From Selenomonadales bacterium (GTDB taxonomy: Bacteria; Bacillota; Negativicutes; Sporomusales; UBA7701): DNA of 64,000 nt. The position numbers and the translations under genes are program-made. The stretch is taken from positions 51,210-115,209 of the forward strand of contig JAHDOI010000055.1 in the NCBI GenBank assembly GCA_018434945.1, in the 5' to 3' direction. Of this stretch, positions 51,106 through 59,195 are shown one piece after another. Under the pieces are notes generated by a model. That model ran no database searches and had not been told where the DNA came from. It saw only the letters and a program-made list of their open reading frames with translations. The stretch's first letter is position 1; each line of letters begins with the position of its first letter.

Positions 51106-52974
51106 CTAATCAGTGGCCGTGCGCCGCAAGGTTCCGCCCAGCCGGCAGCCGATGGCCGCGCCGGCGGCGGTATAGACGAAGCCGGCGGCGATGACGGCAC
51201 CGATGTACCAGTCGGCGTAATACAGGCGGTATAATGTCATGTAGGCCATAAAATTCATGTAAGTCGTGACGACGTCCACCAGCCCGCAGGCCAGAGCGAG
51301 CAACGCCACCCTGCCCAAGCCGTCTTTCCTGGGGCCACGGGTCGCCCCGGTCAGATACAAGGCGCCCTCCAGGCAGACCGCCAGCATGGCGTAGGATAGA
51401 ATCTGCACCGGCGTAAAATGGCCGAAAATAAAGCCGTTCAGTATCATCCTGACTACGATCATCAGCGTTATGGCTCCCGGGCGGGGCAGCACGGCCGCCA
51501 GCGATACTATCAGCGCATACAGCACTGTCTGTCCGAAAAAGCCGGTAAACAAAAAGCTGAAGGGGCCGAAAACCACATGAGCGATATCCCACAGGATGGT
51601 TTGCGGCATGTTGACCGTGACAAATGTGACTGTGCCGAACAAAGAAATGATGACAAGCTCCTTGGTGGAGAAACGGGCCAGCGCCGCTTCCTGCCGCCAC
51701 ATAAGCCATCCGGTGCCCACCAGCGCGATTAGCGCCATCAGCAAGGTGATCAGAAGCGGCCGGTCACTGCGGGCAACCAGTTGCACCTGCCTGTCGGCGC
51801 CGGCCAGCACCTGGCTGACCCCGAAGATGGCCGTTTCGGCCCGAAAAACGTAGTTGCCGGCCAGCAGACTGTTTTCATTCAGGTAAAGCGGCAAGATTAC
51901 ACTGGTGCTGCCGCGCGGGCCGACGGCCGCCACATCGTAGCTGTATCCCTTCCCGTCGTTCTTGTGGGGAGGTACGCGGTAAGTCGCGGCCAATTCGCCG
52001 GTCGCCGGGTCGACGACCTTGCCGGCGACAAGCACGAGCACCTGTTCGTCGCCGTCGTTGCTTATCGTAACTCTGGCATAAGCGAACGGCTCATCGTCGA
52101 GCCGGCCGCCGGTCTGCGCGCCCCAGATGTTCGACAGCAGGCTGGGGGGCGCATAGACAAGCACGCCCGATTGGGCTTTGGGGTCAACCCGGCCGATGGA
52201 GTCCACCGGCGCTTCCACCGCCGCAATCCTGATTTTTCCGCCGATCGCCGCCGTTGTTGCCGTCTGGATAGTAGCCTGGCTGGCCTGCCGCCAATGCGAC
52301 CGGCCGTCGTCCAACACCAGAGAAGCCTGAAGCACGGCATTCGTACCGGCTTTGCCGGCCCTTAGCTGGAGCTGCTCATTCCAGAGTTCATTCCGCGCCG
52401 ACAGCCTTCGCCGCCCTGTCAAAAGAAGAGTGCCGTCACTCCGTTCGGCCCGCAGGCCGTCCGGCACGGCCACCACTTCCAGGCCGGCGGGAACCGCTAT
52501 GACGAGCGTTGCCTCGACAGGCTGCTCGGCGTTGTTGGTAACCAGCACATCGGCGGTAAGCACACTGTCTTCGGGTACGACACCGCCCCCGTCCTTGCCG
52601 CTGAGTCCGTAGGGAGCCCGCAGCTTGAGCGAAACCCGGTCAAGCCTTTCGTCCGGGCTTTGGGCCGCCAGCACCGCGCTGCCCCCGTCAGCCAGAGTCA
52701 TGGTGAAATAATACTTGCGGCCCGGTTCCCAATTCATGAATATCGGTATCTTCTGGCGTACGCCCGGTCCCAGAACGGCCACGGCAAACGGCTGACCGCC
52801 TTCGCCGCTTACGGCGACCCTTGAGACTGCCTGCGGTTCAGCAAGACAGATATCCGCCCCCTGCCGTCCGAATCGGACGTTCCCTTCCACGCCCTGCTCT
52901 TCACCGCCCAGGATGAACCAGCCTCCCGCAGCTATAAAGATAATCAGCAATAAAAGCCATTTGCCCCTACCCAT
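51106..52974 (-). CDS. S-component-like membrane domain fused to a large extracytoplasmic domain, cassette 1
   Basis: 622 residues from ATG 52974 (GGAG upstream). After an N-terminal membrane anchor (LLLLIIFIAAGGWFILGG), residues about 30-395 form an extracytoplasmic beta-rich region with no cysteine beyond one near residue 47. The last 220 residues have about six helices with LFGTVTFVTVNMPQTILW, VLPRPGAITLMIVVRM and FGHFTPVQI, ending in YADWYIGAVIAAG. This membrane part resembles ECF S components in size and position beside EcfA/T. Ordinary S components have no such ectodomain. The paralogue at 60831 is alike in both parts. Confidence 0.8.
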   Translation of the reverse strand: MGRGKWLLLLIIFIAAGGWFILGGEEQGVEGNVRFGRQGADICLAEPQAVSRVAVSGEGGQPFAVAVLGPGVRQKIPIFMNWEPGRKYYFTMTLADGGSAVLAAQSPDERLDRVSLKLRAPYGLSGKDGGGVVPEDSVLTADVLVTNNAEQPVEATLVIAVPAGLEVVAVPDGLRAERSDGTLLLTGRRRLSARNELWNEQLQLRAGKAGTNAVLQASLVLDDGRSHWRQASQATIQTATTAAIGGKIRIAAVEAPVDSIGRVDPKAQSGVLVYAPPSLLSNIWGAQTGGRLDDEPFAYARVTISNDGDEQVLVLVAGKVVDPATGELAATYRVPPHKNDGKGYSYDVAAVGPRGSTSVILPLYLNENSLLAGNYVFRAETAIFGVSQVLAGADRQVQLVARSDRPLLITLLMALIALVGTGWLMWRQEAALARFSTKELVIISLFGTVTFVTVNMPQTILWDIAHVVFGPFSFLFTGFFGQTVLYALIVSLAAVLPRPGAITLMIVVRMILNGFIFGHFTPVQILSYAMLAVCLEGALYLTGATRGPRKDGLGRVALLALACGLVDVVTTYMNFMAYMTLYRLYYADWYIGAVIAAGFVYTAAGAAIGCRLGGTLRRTATD

Positions 52975-52993
52975 CGCTCGCTCCAATCCAAGC

Positions 52994-54670
52994 CTAACGC
53001 AGAATATGCAGACGATGCCTGCCCGCTTGCCTGTCGTCCGCCCTTCGTAGCGGGACCTCCAAACCGGCTATGGCGGTGCCGTCGCCAGCTATCGCCGCCG
53101 CCACCGCTACTCCCTCGAACTGATAAAACCAGACCAGGGGGTCGCCGCCGCTTTTCGCCAGATCGAGGCAATATAAGCCGGCCCGGTCGTTTTGCCCGGT
53201 CACGTAATTGTGGTATACGGGCAGGATAAGATACCTGCTGTCGCGCGAAAACCGCAGCTTGCTTATGCCTCCCTCGGTCTGCCATTTCCACAGCAGCCCG
53301 CCGTCGGCGCTGTACGCGAACAGGCTGGTGGCATCGGGGTGGACGATCGGCGGCGCGCCCGTCGAAGCCGTCTTGTCGGCCAGGAATGTGCCGCCGGTCA
53401 TGAAAAACACCCGGCCGTCGTCGGTGGTGCGGGCGGTATTGCCGTAGGCATAGACCGGCACGCCGCCGACCTGGTGTATTTTGCTGATCTGCCGCAGCCA
53501 CAGCAGGCGAAAGCCGTCGCCGCGGCCCGCGGCCTCAGCCGTGACGCCGCTCACGTCGAAAAGCATGCCCCGGCTGTCCGCCGTGATCACGGCGAGGTAA
53601 TTGCCGTTCGGCGAAAGGTGGATACCGTCGAAGATACCCACATAGCTGAAATGTCGCGGCGCAAGTCGGTGCAGGCCGATAAGCCTTCCGGTCGCGCCGT
53701 CCAGGATGCGCAGCGCACCGTCGACGTACTCCCGTCCCTTGCTCCACGAGTGATTGGCGAATACCAGCTTACCGCCGTCGGCCGAAGCGGTCATTCGCGA
53801 TACTCCGGTATCCATCGCGCCGGTCTGCGGATATCGCCATATGACGGCACCGGTCTGGCTGTCGAAAGCTTTGACGACGCACGCGGTGACATGCTTCACT
53901 TTTGTTCCCGCGCCGTCTTTCTCCGCCACCCGCTGCGTATACTCCGCGCTGGCGATGACTCTGCTGCCTGCCGCGATAAGACCGGTGATTTTCGGCCGCT
54001 GATTCCAGCGAGGCGCGCTGCTGCTGCCGATATCGGCGGCGAAAGCATGCTGCCACACCGTTTTCCCGGAGAAGGTGTCAAATGCGTAGATATTGGCGTC
54101 CGGGCTCGACTCGCCGACAAAGAGGCGGGAGCCGTCGGCGGAGAAGGCTACGGCGACGCCGACCCCGTTGGCTATGCGACTTTGCCACAGCTTTTGGCCC
54201 TTGTCGTCGTACAGGTACACGTTGCGGTCGAAGGACGCCACTCCGACGTATTTGCCGTCAGGCGAAACGGCGACGTCTTCGTACACCGCCGGCGTCCATT
54301 CTTTGACCGAGGGCGTTTCCTCCAGCGAACCCAGTTCTTCGGCGCTCACCTTGAGCGGCATAGGGTTAAGGGGAGCCATCCCCCGCCAGCTCATTCCGTC
54401 AACCAAGACCTCGTAGCTGGACCCCGCCTGCCAGGGTTCCATTAAAAGAATGACCTTGCCATGCTTTTGCCATTTGGTCGGCTTGGGTCGGTCGTCAACT
54501 TTCAGGATTACCTCACGGGGATTCTCTTCGGAGGTAGTCGCCCCGACAATGGCAATGCCGTCCCTGGCAAACACCCCCTGGACAACGGCGCTCTTGTCGC
54601 CGCAGCCGGCACTCGGCAGAAGCGCGGCCAATAGTATGATGATTGCCAGGACTACGTTTCGTTTCGCCAT
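52994..54670 (-). CDS. PQQ-type beta-propeller lipoprotein, cassette 1
   Basis: 558 residues. The N-terminus MAKRNVVLAIIILLAALLPSAGCGDKS is a lipoprotein signal with the lipobox SAGC. From about residue 115 on there are seven or eight propeller repeats, such as YLYDDKGQKLWQSRI, IYAFDTFSGKTVWQHAF and VKAFDSQTGAVIWRYP, the PQQ-like/BamB pattern. No PQQ-enzyme active-site motif is visible, so it is probably a binding or scaffold protein facing the periplasm. It starts after a 230-base leader with a terminator hairpin. It is a clear paralogue of the protein at 56870 (shared VGESSPD and WRYPQTGAMD-like segments). Confidence 0.85.
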   Translation of the reverse strand: MAKRNVVLAIIILLAALLPSAGCGDKSAVVQGVFARDGIAIVGATTSEENPREVILKVDDRPKPTKWQKHGKVILLMEPWQAGSSYEVLVDGMSWRGMAPLNPMPLKVSAEELGSLEETPSVKEWTPAVYEDVAVSPDGKYVGVASFDRNVYLYDDKGQKLWQSRIANGVGVAVAFSADGSRLFVGESSPDANIYAFDTFSGKTVWQHAFAADIGSSSAPRWNQRPKITGLIAAGSRVIASAEYTQRVAEKDGAGTKVKHVTACVVKAFDSQTGAVIWRYPQTGAMDTGVSRMTASADGGKLVFANHSWSKGREYVDGALRILDGATGRLIGLHRLAPRHFSYVGIFDGIHLSPNGNYLAVITADSRGMLFDVSGVTAEAAGRGDGFRLLWLRQISKIHQVGGVPVYAYGNTARTTDDGRVFFMTGGTFLADKTASTGAPPIVHPDATSLFAYSADGGLLWKWQTEGGISKLRFSRDSRYLILPVYHNYVTGQNDRAGLYCLDLAKSGGDPLVWFYQFEGVAVAAAIAGDGTAIAGLEVPLRRADDRQAGRHRLHILR

Positions 54671-54903
54671 CGGCCAGCCTTTACGGCCGCCACCTCCTTT
54701 CGCGTCAGGTCCCTATAATCCAAAAATAAAAAACCATGAGCTGCCCATCTGCCGTAAGACGTTCACCTTCATGGCTTTCTTTTGCAATATGACATTTTTT
54801 CAACCCTTGCAAGAGCACAGGGGGCAAGTACACTTTCTCGCGGCACTTCTTGTGCCTTCGCAACCGTTCGCGGTTGCGTCATCTACCGGGACTATCATTC
54901 ATT
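54671..54903 (-). promoter_or_regulatory. Structured leader before the first propeller gene
   Basis: A 233-base gap between tonB and the propeller gene. Read on the minus strand it contains three short hairpins (CGCAACCG/CGGTTGCG; GGCAC/GTGCC; CTTGC/GCAAG), then the terminator at 54727-54776, then AAAGGAGGTGG about 20 bases before the start codon. This is the layout of an attenuator or riboswitch, but it matches no class I can recognise. Confidence 0.55.
54727..54776 (-). terminator. Leader terminator (attenuator) before the first propeller gene
   Basis: On the minus strand, GCCATGAAGG...TCATGG is followed by TTTTTTAT. The inner part CGTCT/AGATG extends the stem. The same GCCATGAAGG...TCATGGTTTTTT frame occurs in the exbB leader. 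Confidence 0.75.
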
Positions 54904-55584
54904 TCAAGCTTTAAGTTGAAACACTATCGATACCGTTGTGTAGCACCTTACAGCCCGGCCTGATTCCACCTCTTGAGCGGGAACGAACCGCCAGGTCCGG
55001 ATGGCCTGCAAGGCTGCCGCGTCCAGACTGTGAAGACCGGAGGAGCGGACCACGGCAATCGCTCCCGGATGCCCGTCTTCCCTTATCTCGATCTTGACGA
55101 CCACCGTCCCTTCGGCCCCAGCCTGCCGTGCTTCCTCGGGATAGCGGGGTTCGGTTCTGTGCAGGAGCCGCGGGGCGGCGACCGCCCTGCCCCCTGCAGG
55201 AGCACCGGCTTGTACCGAAGCGCCGGCTGCGGACGAACCGCCGCCGGCAACCGCGGTAGCGGCAGGTTGCGTCGTGGCGTTCTCGACAACCGTGTTGGCG
55301 GAAAGCTCGGTCACTACCACCGGCTTCTCGGCGATTATCGAGCGCTCCTGTGCAGGGCGCGGCGTGTCTTTCGTCGGCACAACGGCCAGCTGTGAACCAG
55401 GACTGGTCACCCGTTCGCGCTGGTCAGCGATACTGATTAGTTCAACTTCGATATAATCCAGGGGATGGGCTGCTTTGAGCAGACTGCCGCACAGCCAGCC
55501 GACTCCTGTCAGCACAAGGCAATGGAATAAAACGGACGTCAGCAAAGCCTTTCGCCATCTATCTTGCCTAAGCACACCCGTCAC
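54904..55584 (-). CDS. tonB: TonB energy-transducing protein
   Basis: 226 residues. One N-terminal membrane segment (ALLTSVLFHCLVLTGVGWLCG) is followed by an Ala/Pro-rich periplasmic linker (about 70-145). The C-terminal TonB domain (about 145-226) has EPRYPEEARQAGAEGTVVVKIEI and SSGLHSLDAAALQAIRTWRFVPA. It connects the proton-driven ExbB-ExbD motor to the receptors encoded on both sides. It overlaps exbD by four bases. Confidence 0.95.
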   Translation of the reverse strand: MTGVLRQDRWRKALLTSVLFHCLVLTGVGWLCGSLLKAAHPLDYIEVELISIADQRERVTSPGSQLAVVPTKDTPRPAQERSIIAEKPVVVTELSANTVVENATTQPAATAVAGGGSSAAGASVQAGAPAGGRAVAAPRLLHRTEPRYPEEARQAGAEGTVVVKIEIREDGHPGAIAVVRSSGLHSLDAAALQAIRTWRFVPAQEVESGRAVRCYTTVSIVFQLKA

Positions 55585-55991
55585 CTCTGGACCGCGTCGG
55601 TTGCGACGGCAACCCGCCGTATGCCCAACGCCTTCAGTTCGTCCAGGACCGCGATGACCCTACCGTACTCCGCCTGCTTGTCGGCTCTGAGGATAAACGC
55701 GGTATCCGCCTTGCGGGCGATCTGGGCCTGGATGCGTGGTCGCAGCAGTTCGGGCGGGATGACCTCCTGGTCGATCAATATCATGCCTTCCCTGGTAACG
55801 GTGATCGCGGTGTTTTGCTGCAAGTCGGCCTGGGCAGTGGCGGCCTGTGGAAGGTTAACCGGCAGCGTCCGCTGCTCGACCATGTACAGCGTGCTCATCA
55901 TGAAAAAGACCAACAGGAAGAAGATAATGTCGATCATCGGGATAATCATCAGCTTGGGAGAGCTTTCGATCCGCAAATTACGCAGTTTCAT
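55581..55991 (-). CDS. exbD: ExbD/TolR-family motor protein
   Basis: 136 residues from ATG 55991 (CCGGAG upstream). The single membrane helix PMIDIIFFLLVFFMMS carries the proton-carrying Asp. The periplasmic domain follows, with VTREGMILIDQEVI and FILRADKQAEYGRVIAVLDELKALGI. It forms a motor with ExbB that uses proton flow to energise TonB. Its start lies inside the exbB end, so the two are coupled. Confidence 0.95.
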   Translation of the reverse strand: MKLRNLRIESSPKLMIIPMIDIIFFLLVFFMMSTLYMVEQRTLPVNLPQAATAQADLQQNTAITVTREGMILIDQEVIPPELLRPRIQAQIARKADTAFILRADKQAEYGRVIAVLDELKALGIRRVAVATDAVQR

Positions 55992-56598
55992 GCTTATCAC
56001 TCCGGCTGAAGGCGTCGAGCAGGTAGGTGCAGCAACGCTCCATCCCGGTTATCATGATGTTCAGGCGGTGGACGTAATAGCTGTGGACAACCAGCGCCAG
56101 CACGGCGACGAGCAGCCCGGCCGCGGTAGCCACCAAGGCCTCGCCGACCCCGCCGGTTATCGCCTGCGGTTGCCCGGAGCGGATGTTCATAACGCTGAAA
56201 GAGGATATCATGCCGAAAACGGTGCCCAGAAGGCCCAGCAAAGGGGCGAGCGTAACAATGGTGTCCAGGTAGTTGACGCGTTCGCGCAACGAGGCGGCGC
56301 CTGACAGGGCGTTCTCCAGGCCGCGATTGTCGGCATAGTCATGTTTCAGTCCTTCCGCTAGGACGCTCGCTGCCAAACCTTTGGCCCCACGGCATACTGT
56401 CAGGGCTCTTGCCCTGTCGCCTTTATCCAGCTCGGGCCCAAGGCCGGCCAATAATTTATCTATAGCGGTTTCCGCGGCGCGATAGAACAAGAACCGCTCG
56501 ACGGCGACGGTCACGACGATTATCGAGCAGATCAGCAGCGGATACATAACCAGGCCGCCTTTTTGAAACAAGGCTGCTGCGTTGAATAAAAGCTCCAT
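55978..56598 (-). CDS. exbB: ExbB/TolQ-family motor protein
   Basis: 206 residues from ATG 56598 (GGAGG upstream), the usual ExbB size. Three membrane helices: GGLVMYPLLICSIIVVTVAVERFLF (about 13-37), TIVTLAPLLGLLGTVFGMISSF (about 113-134) and GGVGEALVATAAGLLVAVLALVVHSY (about 148-173), with the ExbB/MotA core motif LLGLLGTVFGM. First gene of exbB-exbD-tonB, behind its own promoter and an attenuator-like leader. Confidence 0.95.
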   Translation of the reverse strand: MELLFNAAALFQKGGLVMYPLLICSIIVVTVAVERFLFYRAAETAIDKLLAGLGPELDKGDRARALTVCRGAKGLAASVLAEGLKHDYADNRGLENALSGAASLRERVNYLDTIVTLAPLLGLLGTVFGMISSFSVMNIRSGQPQAITGGVGEALVATAAGLLVAVLALVVHSYYVHRLNIMITGMERCCTYLLDAFSRSDKHETA

Positions 56599-56790
56599 TT
56601 TTAAGCCTCCGTATCTGTCAAAAAAGATTCCTGCGGCAAAGAATGAAAAAACCATGAAAAGACTACCCTTCGTGGGGTAAGCCCTTCATGGCGCATGTCA
56701 GACCAATCGCTTACTGTTGACCGGGAGTGAACCTTCAGGTGGTATCGGCAGGCGTCGTGCCTGCCACTATTCCAATGTTTGCCTTTAACC
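56599..56790 (-). promoter_or_regulatory. Structured leader of exbB
   Basis: From the predicted start near 56784 the leader runs about 185 bases. On the minus strand it has a hairpin GTGGCAGGC/GCCTGCC..CCAC, then a segment with GGTCAACAG and GATTGGTC, then the terminator at 56645-56692. A regulatory RNA is likely. It shows no cobalamin, M-box, yybP-ykoY or FMN consensus that I can recognise. Confidence 0.55.
56645..56692 (-). terminator. Leader terminator (attenuator) before exbB
   Basis: Read on the minus strand, GCCATGAA...CTTACCCC/GGGTAG...TTCATGG is followed by six T. It lies inside the 5' leader, so it can stop transcription before exbB. It shares its outer stem and loop-proximal GG with the hairpin at 54727-54776. 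Confidence 0.85.
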
Positions 56791-56819
56791 ATTCTACTTC
56801 AAACCGCTACCCCTGTCAA
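56791..56819 (-). promoter_or_regulatory. Promoter of exbB-exbD-tonB
   Basis: On the minus strand, TTGACA (56814-56819) and TAGAAT (56791-56796) have an exact 17-base spacer. It lies 50 bases after the end of the second propeller gene and separates the two cassettes transcriptionally. Confidence 0.8.
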
Positions 56820-56869
56820 CATGCGCCATCTATTATTCGACTGCGTTATTTTTGCCCCCACCGGAGGGA

Positions 56870-58297
56870 TTACCGGGAACCCGTCTTTTTCCACAGCCAT
56901 AGCCGGTAACCGCCGACGATCGTCCCGTCGTCGAGCTGCAACGGCGCTTCTATACCGGCCACCAGCCGTTCGTCCGGGCTTACGGCGACCGCAGCGCACG
57001 GACCGTCGGTCGCCAGTTTTTCCGCCGCCGCTGCGTCCGGCAAAGCAAGCACATATATCCCGTGGACGGCGGGGTCCTTGGTCTTGGTGTTGCGGCCGAC
57101 CGCGACCGCTATCTGCCGGGCGCTCGCAAATGCTATCTCCTCGATGCCGCCGCCGGCCCGCCACCTGGCGACGAACTTTCCGGCAGTGTCGAAAACGAAC
57201 AGGCTGTTGCTGGCAGGGTGCTCCACAGGCGTGGGCAGCTGCCAGTTGGCATTATTGTAGGTATTAATTGTGGTGAAGACGACAAGACCGCCTAGCACAT
57301 ACGCATCCCGGCCGACGGCGTTCAGATAGATTTCGTCGAGCTTTTTTGGCGCGCTGAGGTGGCGGCGCCAAAGCTCCCGCCCCCGGGCATCGAGCAGAAA
57401 GGCCCGGCCGTCGCTCGCCATCGCGGCGACGTATTCGCCGTCGGCGGCGATGTTGGGACTGCCCCGCAGGATGGTCCGCTGGAAAGGCGGCGCCGGTTCG
57501 AGGCTTGAACTCCATGCCTCGGCGCCGCTGCCGGCATTCAGGCAGTAAATATTTTTATCGTAGCGATAGCGTCTTTCGGTATCGAAGTTGGCGGTGCCGA
57601 ACACGATCCGCCGGCCCTGCTCGTCGGCGCCCATCCAGTTTACCCAGGCGTCCATGGCGCCGGCGGCGGGAAAACGCCACAGTTCCGCACCCTCCGGACT
57701 GAGGCAGAATATCTGGCCCCGGTAAACGCTCTCGCCGGCGGCGGTGCGGTCGTAGCGCTGCCCCAGGGCGAAGACGCGGCCAGTCCGGTCGGCGAGCAGC
57801 CGTATTACGCCGGGGTGGCTCTTGCGCTTGAGGTCGACGCCCAGTCCGGCGGCCACACTGTTTTTCCACCGCTCGCGCCCGCTGGCGGCGTCAAGGCAGT
57901 ACAGGCTGCCGTCGGCGCTGGTTTCGCCCACATACAGGCAGTCGCCTTCGGGGGAAAACTCCAGCGCCGTGACCTTGCCCAAGCCGGCCGGCCGCCGCCA
58001 CAGCACTTCGCCCTCCCGGGACAACATGATCACCTGGCCGTTTTCCGTCCCCACGGCCAGCAGGCCGCTGTCGGGCGAAAACCGCAGGATGCCCCTGGTG
58101 AAACCCATCCGCTGATAATTTTTCACTTCGACCTGCCCGAGGGCGAGCTGGGCGGTCTGACGGTAAGAGCCGCCACCTTCCCGTCCCGCCGTCCGCCGCG
58201 TCCCCGAATCGGCCATAAAAACGTACCAGCCCAAGGCCGCCAGGCTGGCCGCGAAGATAAGCACTATCAACCATCGCCACAAATCGCTTGTTCTCAT
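56870..58297 (-). CDS. PQQ-type beta-propeller protein, membrane-anchored, cassette 2
   Basis: 475 residues from ATG 58297; the frame is open 19 codons further upstream, but GGGGTGG precedes this ATG. It has an N-terminal anchor (WRWLIVLIFAASLAALGWYVFM) with no lipobox, then about seven propeller repeats from residue 75 (VIMLSREGEVLWRRP, LYCLDAASGRERWKN, IFCLSPEGAELWRFP). It is a paralogue of the lipoprotein at 52994 and lies 10 bases after the second EcfT, the mirror position of that gene relative to its cassette. Probably periplasmic ligand or metal handling. Confidence 0.83.
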   Translation of the reverse strand: MRTSDLWRWLIVLIFAASLAALGWYVFMADSGTRRTAGREGGGSYRQTAQLALGQVEVKNYQRMGFTRGILRFSPDSGLLAVGTENGQVIMLSREGEVLWRRPAGLGKVTALEFSPEGDCLYVGETSADGSLYCLDAASGRERWKNSVAAGLGVDLKRKSHPGVIRLLADRTGRVFALGQRYDRTAAGESVYRGQIFCLSPEGAELWRFPAAGAMDAWVNWMGADEQGRRIVFGTANFDTERRYRYDKNIYCLNAGSGAEAWSSSLEPAPPFQRTILRGSPNIAADGEYVAAMASDGRAFLLDARGRELWRRHLSAPKKLDEIYLNAVGRDAYVLGGLVVFTTINTYNNANWQLPTPVEHPASNSLFVFDTAGKFVARWRAGGGIEEIAFASARQIAVAVGRNTKTKDPAVHGIYVLALPDAAAAEKLATDGPCAAVAVSPDERLVAGIEAPLQLDDGTIVGGYRLWLWKKTGSR

Positions 58298-58307
58298 CAG
58301 CCACCCC

Positions 58308-59195
58308 TTACAGCCATTGCCTGGCGAAATCGTAGACGAAACGGCAACCGGCAAAATGCGCCCAGCCGTTAAACTGAAAAACGTACAGCAGCTTAGCAGC
58401 GCCCGCCAGTAGGGCGGCGGCGAGGCAGCCTGCCAGCATCGCCTTACCTCCCGTCGTCAGCGGCGGCATCGCGGCCATTCGCCAGCCGCTGCCGAACCCC
58501 CGGCTTTCCACCGACATGGCCAAAGTCACAGCGCGCCGCAGCGACCGCGCCAGCACTGGCCACAGCGTCCGGAAGGCCGTCCTGACCGCCCCGGCCGGCG
58601 ACATGGCTTTGCTGGCGGCAAAGCCGCGCAGGCGCTGCGCCGTGATAACCGTCGCCGTTTCGCTCAAAACCACCGGCAGGAAGCGAAGACCGGTGACAGC
58701 CATGAAGGACAGCTCGTAAGGCAGCCGCCAAAATACCAGGCTGCGCAGCAGTTCCCGCGGGTCGGTCGTCCAGCACAGCAGGAAGCCGTATGTCAGCATT
58801 ATGCACGACCGCATCGCCTGTACCGCCCCGTAGGCCAAGCCTTCCTGGTAGATATAGACGCCGTCCGTCAGCCTCCCGAGAAGCGGAGTAGCCGGAGCGA
58901 TCAGACACACGATGGGGTTACGCGGCTCCTGATTGTAAAACATTGCCTGGCTGACCATCGAACCCCAGGCGGCAATGAGCAGAAACAACGCCAGCAACGT
59001 CCAGCGGCGCAGCGACGTTTTTGCCGCCGCGTGTCCGGTCAGCGTCGCCGCCAGCAGCAGAAACAGCGTCCGCGGGCTGTCGATCAGGATGACGCCTATG
59101 CCCAGAACGGCCAGCAGCATCAGTTTGACGCGGCCGTCGAGCTGGTGGATAGGCGTTGAGCCCGCTTCAGCCTCCCACAATTGCCTGGCGAACAT
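58308..59195 (-). CDS. EcfT-type transmembrane component, cassette 2
   Basis: 295 residues; GAGGAGGTG precedes ATG 59195, which lies inside the end of the EcfA gene (29-base overlap). Five to six membrane helices carry AQRLRGFAA (about 185) and VESRGFGSGW (about 225), the Arg-Gly coupling motifs. It is paralogous to the EcfT at 48579. It is the scaffold of the second ECF-type transporter. Confidence 0.87.
   Translation of the reverse strand: MFARQLWEAEAGSTPIHQLDGRVKLMLLAVLGIGVILIDSPRTLFLLLAATLTGHAAAKTSLRRWTLLALFLLIAAWGSMVSQAMFYNQEPRNPIVCLIAPATPLLGRLTDGVYIYQEGLAYGAVQAMRSCIMLTYGFLLCWTTDPRELLRSLVFWRLPYELSFMAVTGLRFLPVVLSETATVITAQRLRGFAASKAMSPAGAVRTAFRTLWPVLARSLRRAVTLAMSVESRGFGSGWRMAAMPPLTTGGKAMLAGCLAAALLAGAAKLLYVFQFNGWAHFAGCRFVYDFARQWL

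Noticed and set aside
54671..56790. Cobalamin riboswitch in the leaders
   Set aside because: Expected near TonB and CobN genes, but the B12-box-like consensus parts are not found in either leader.
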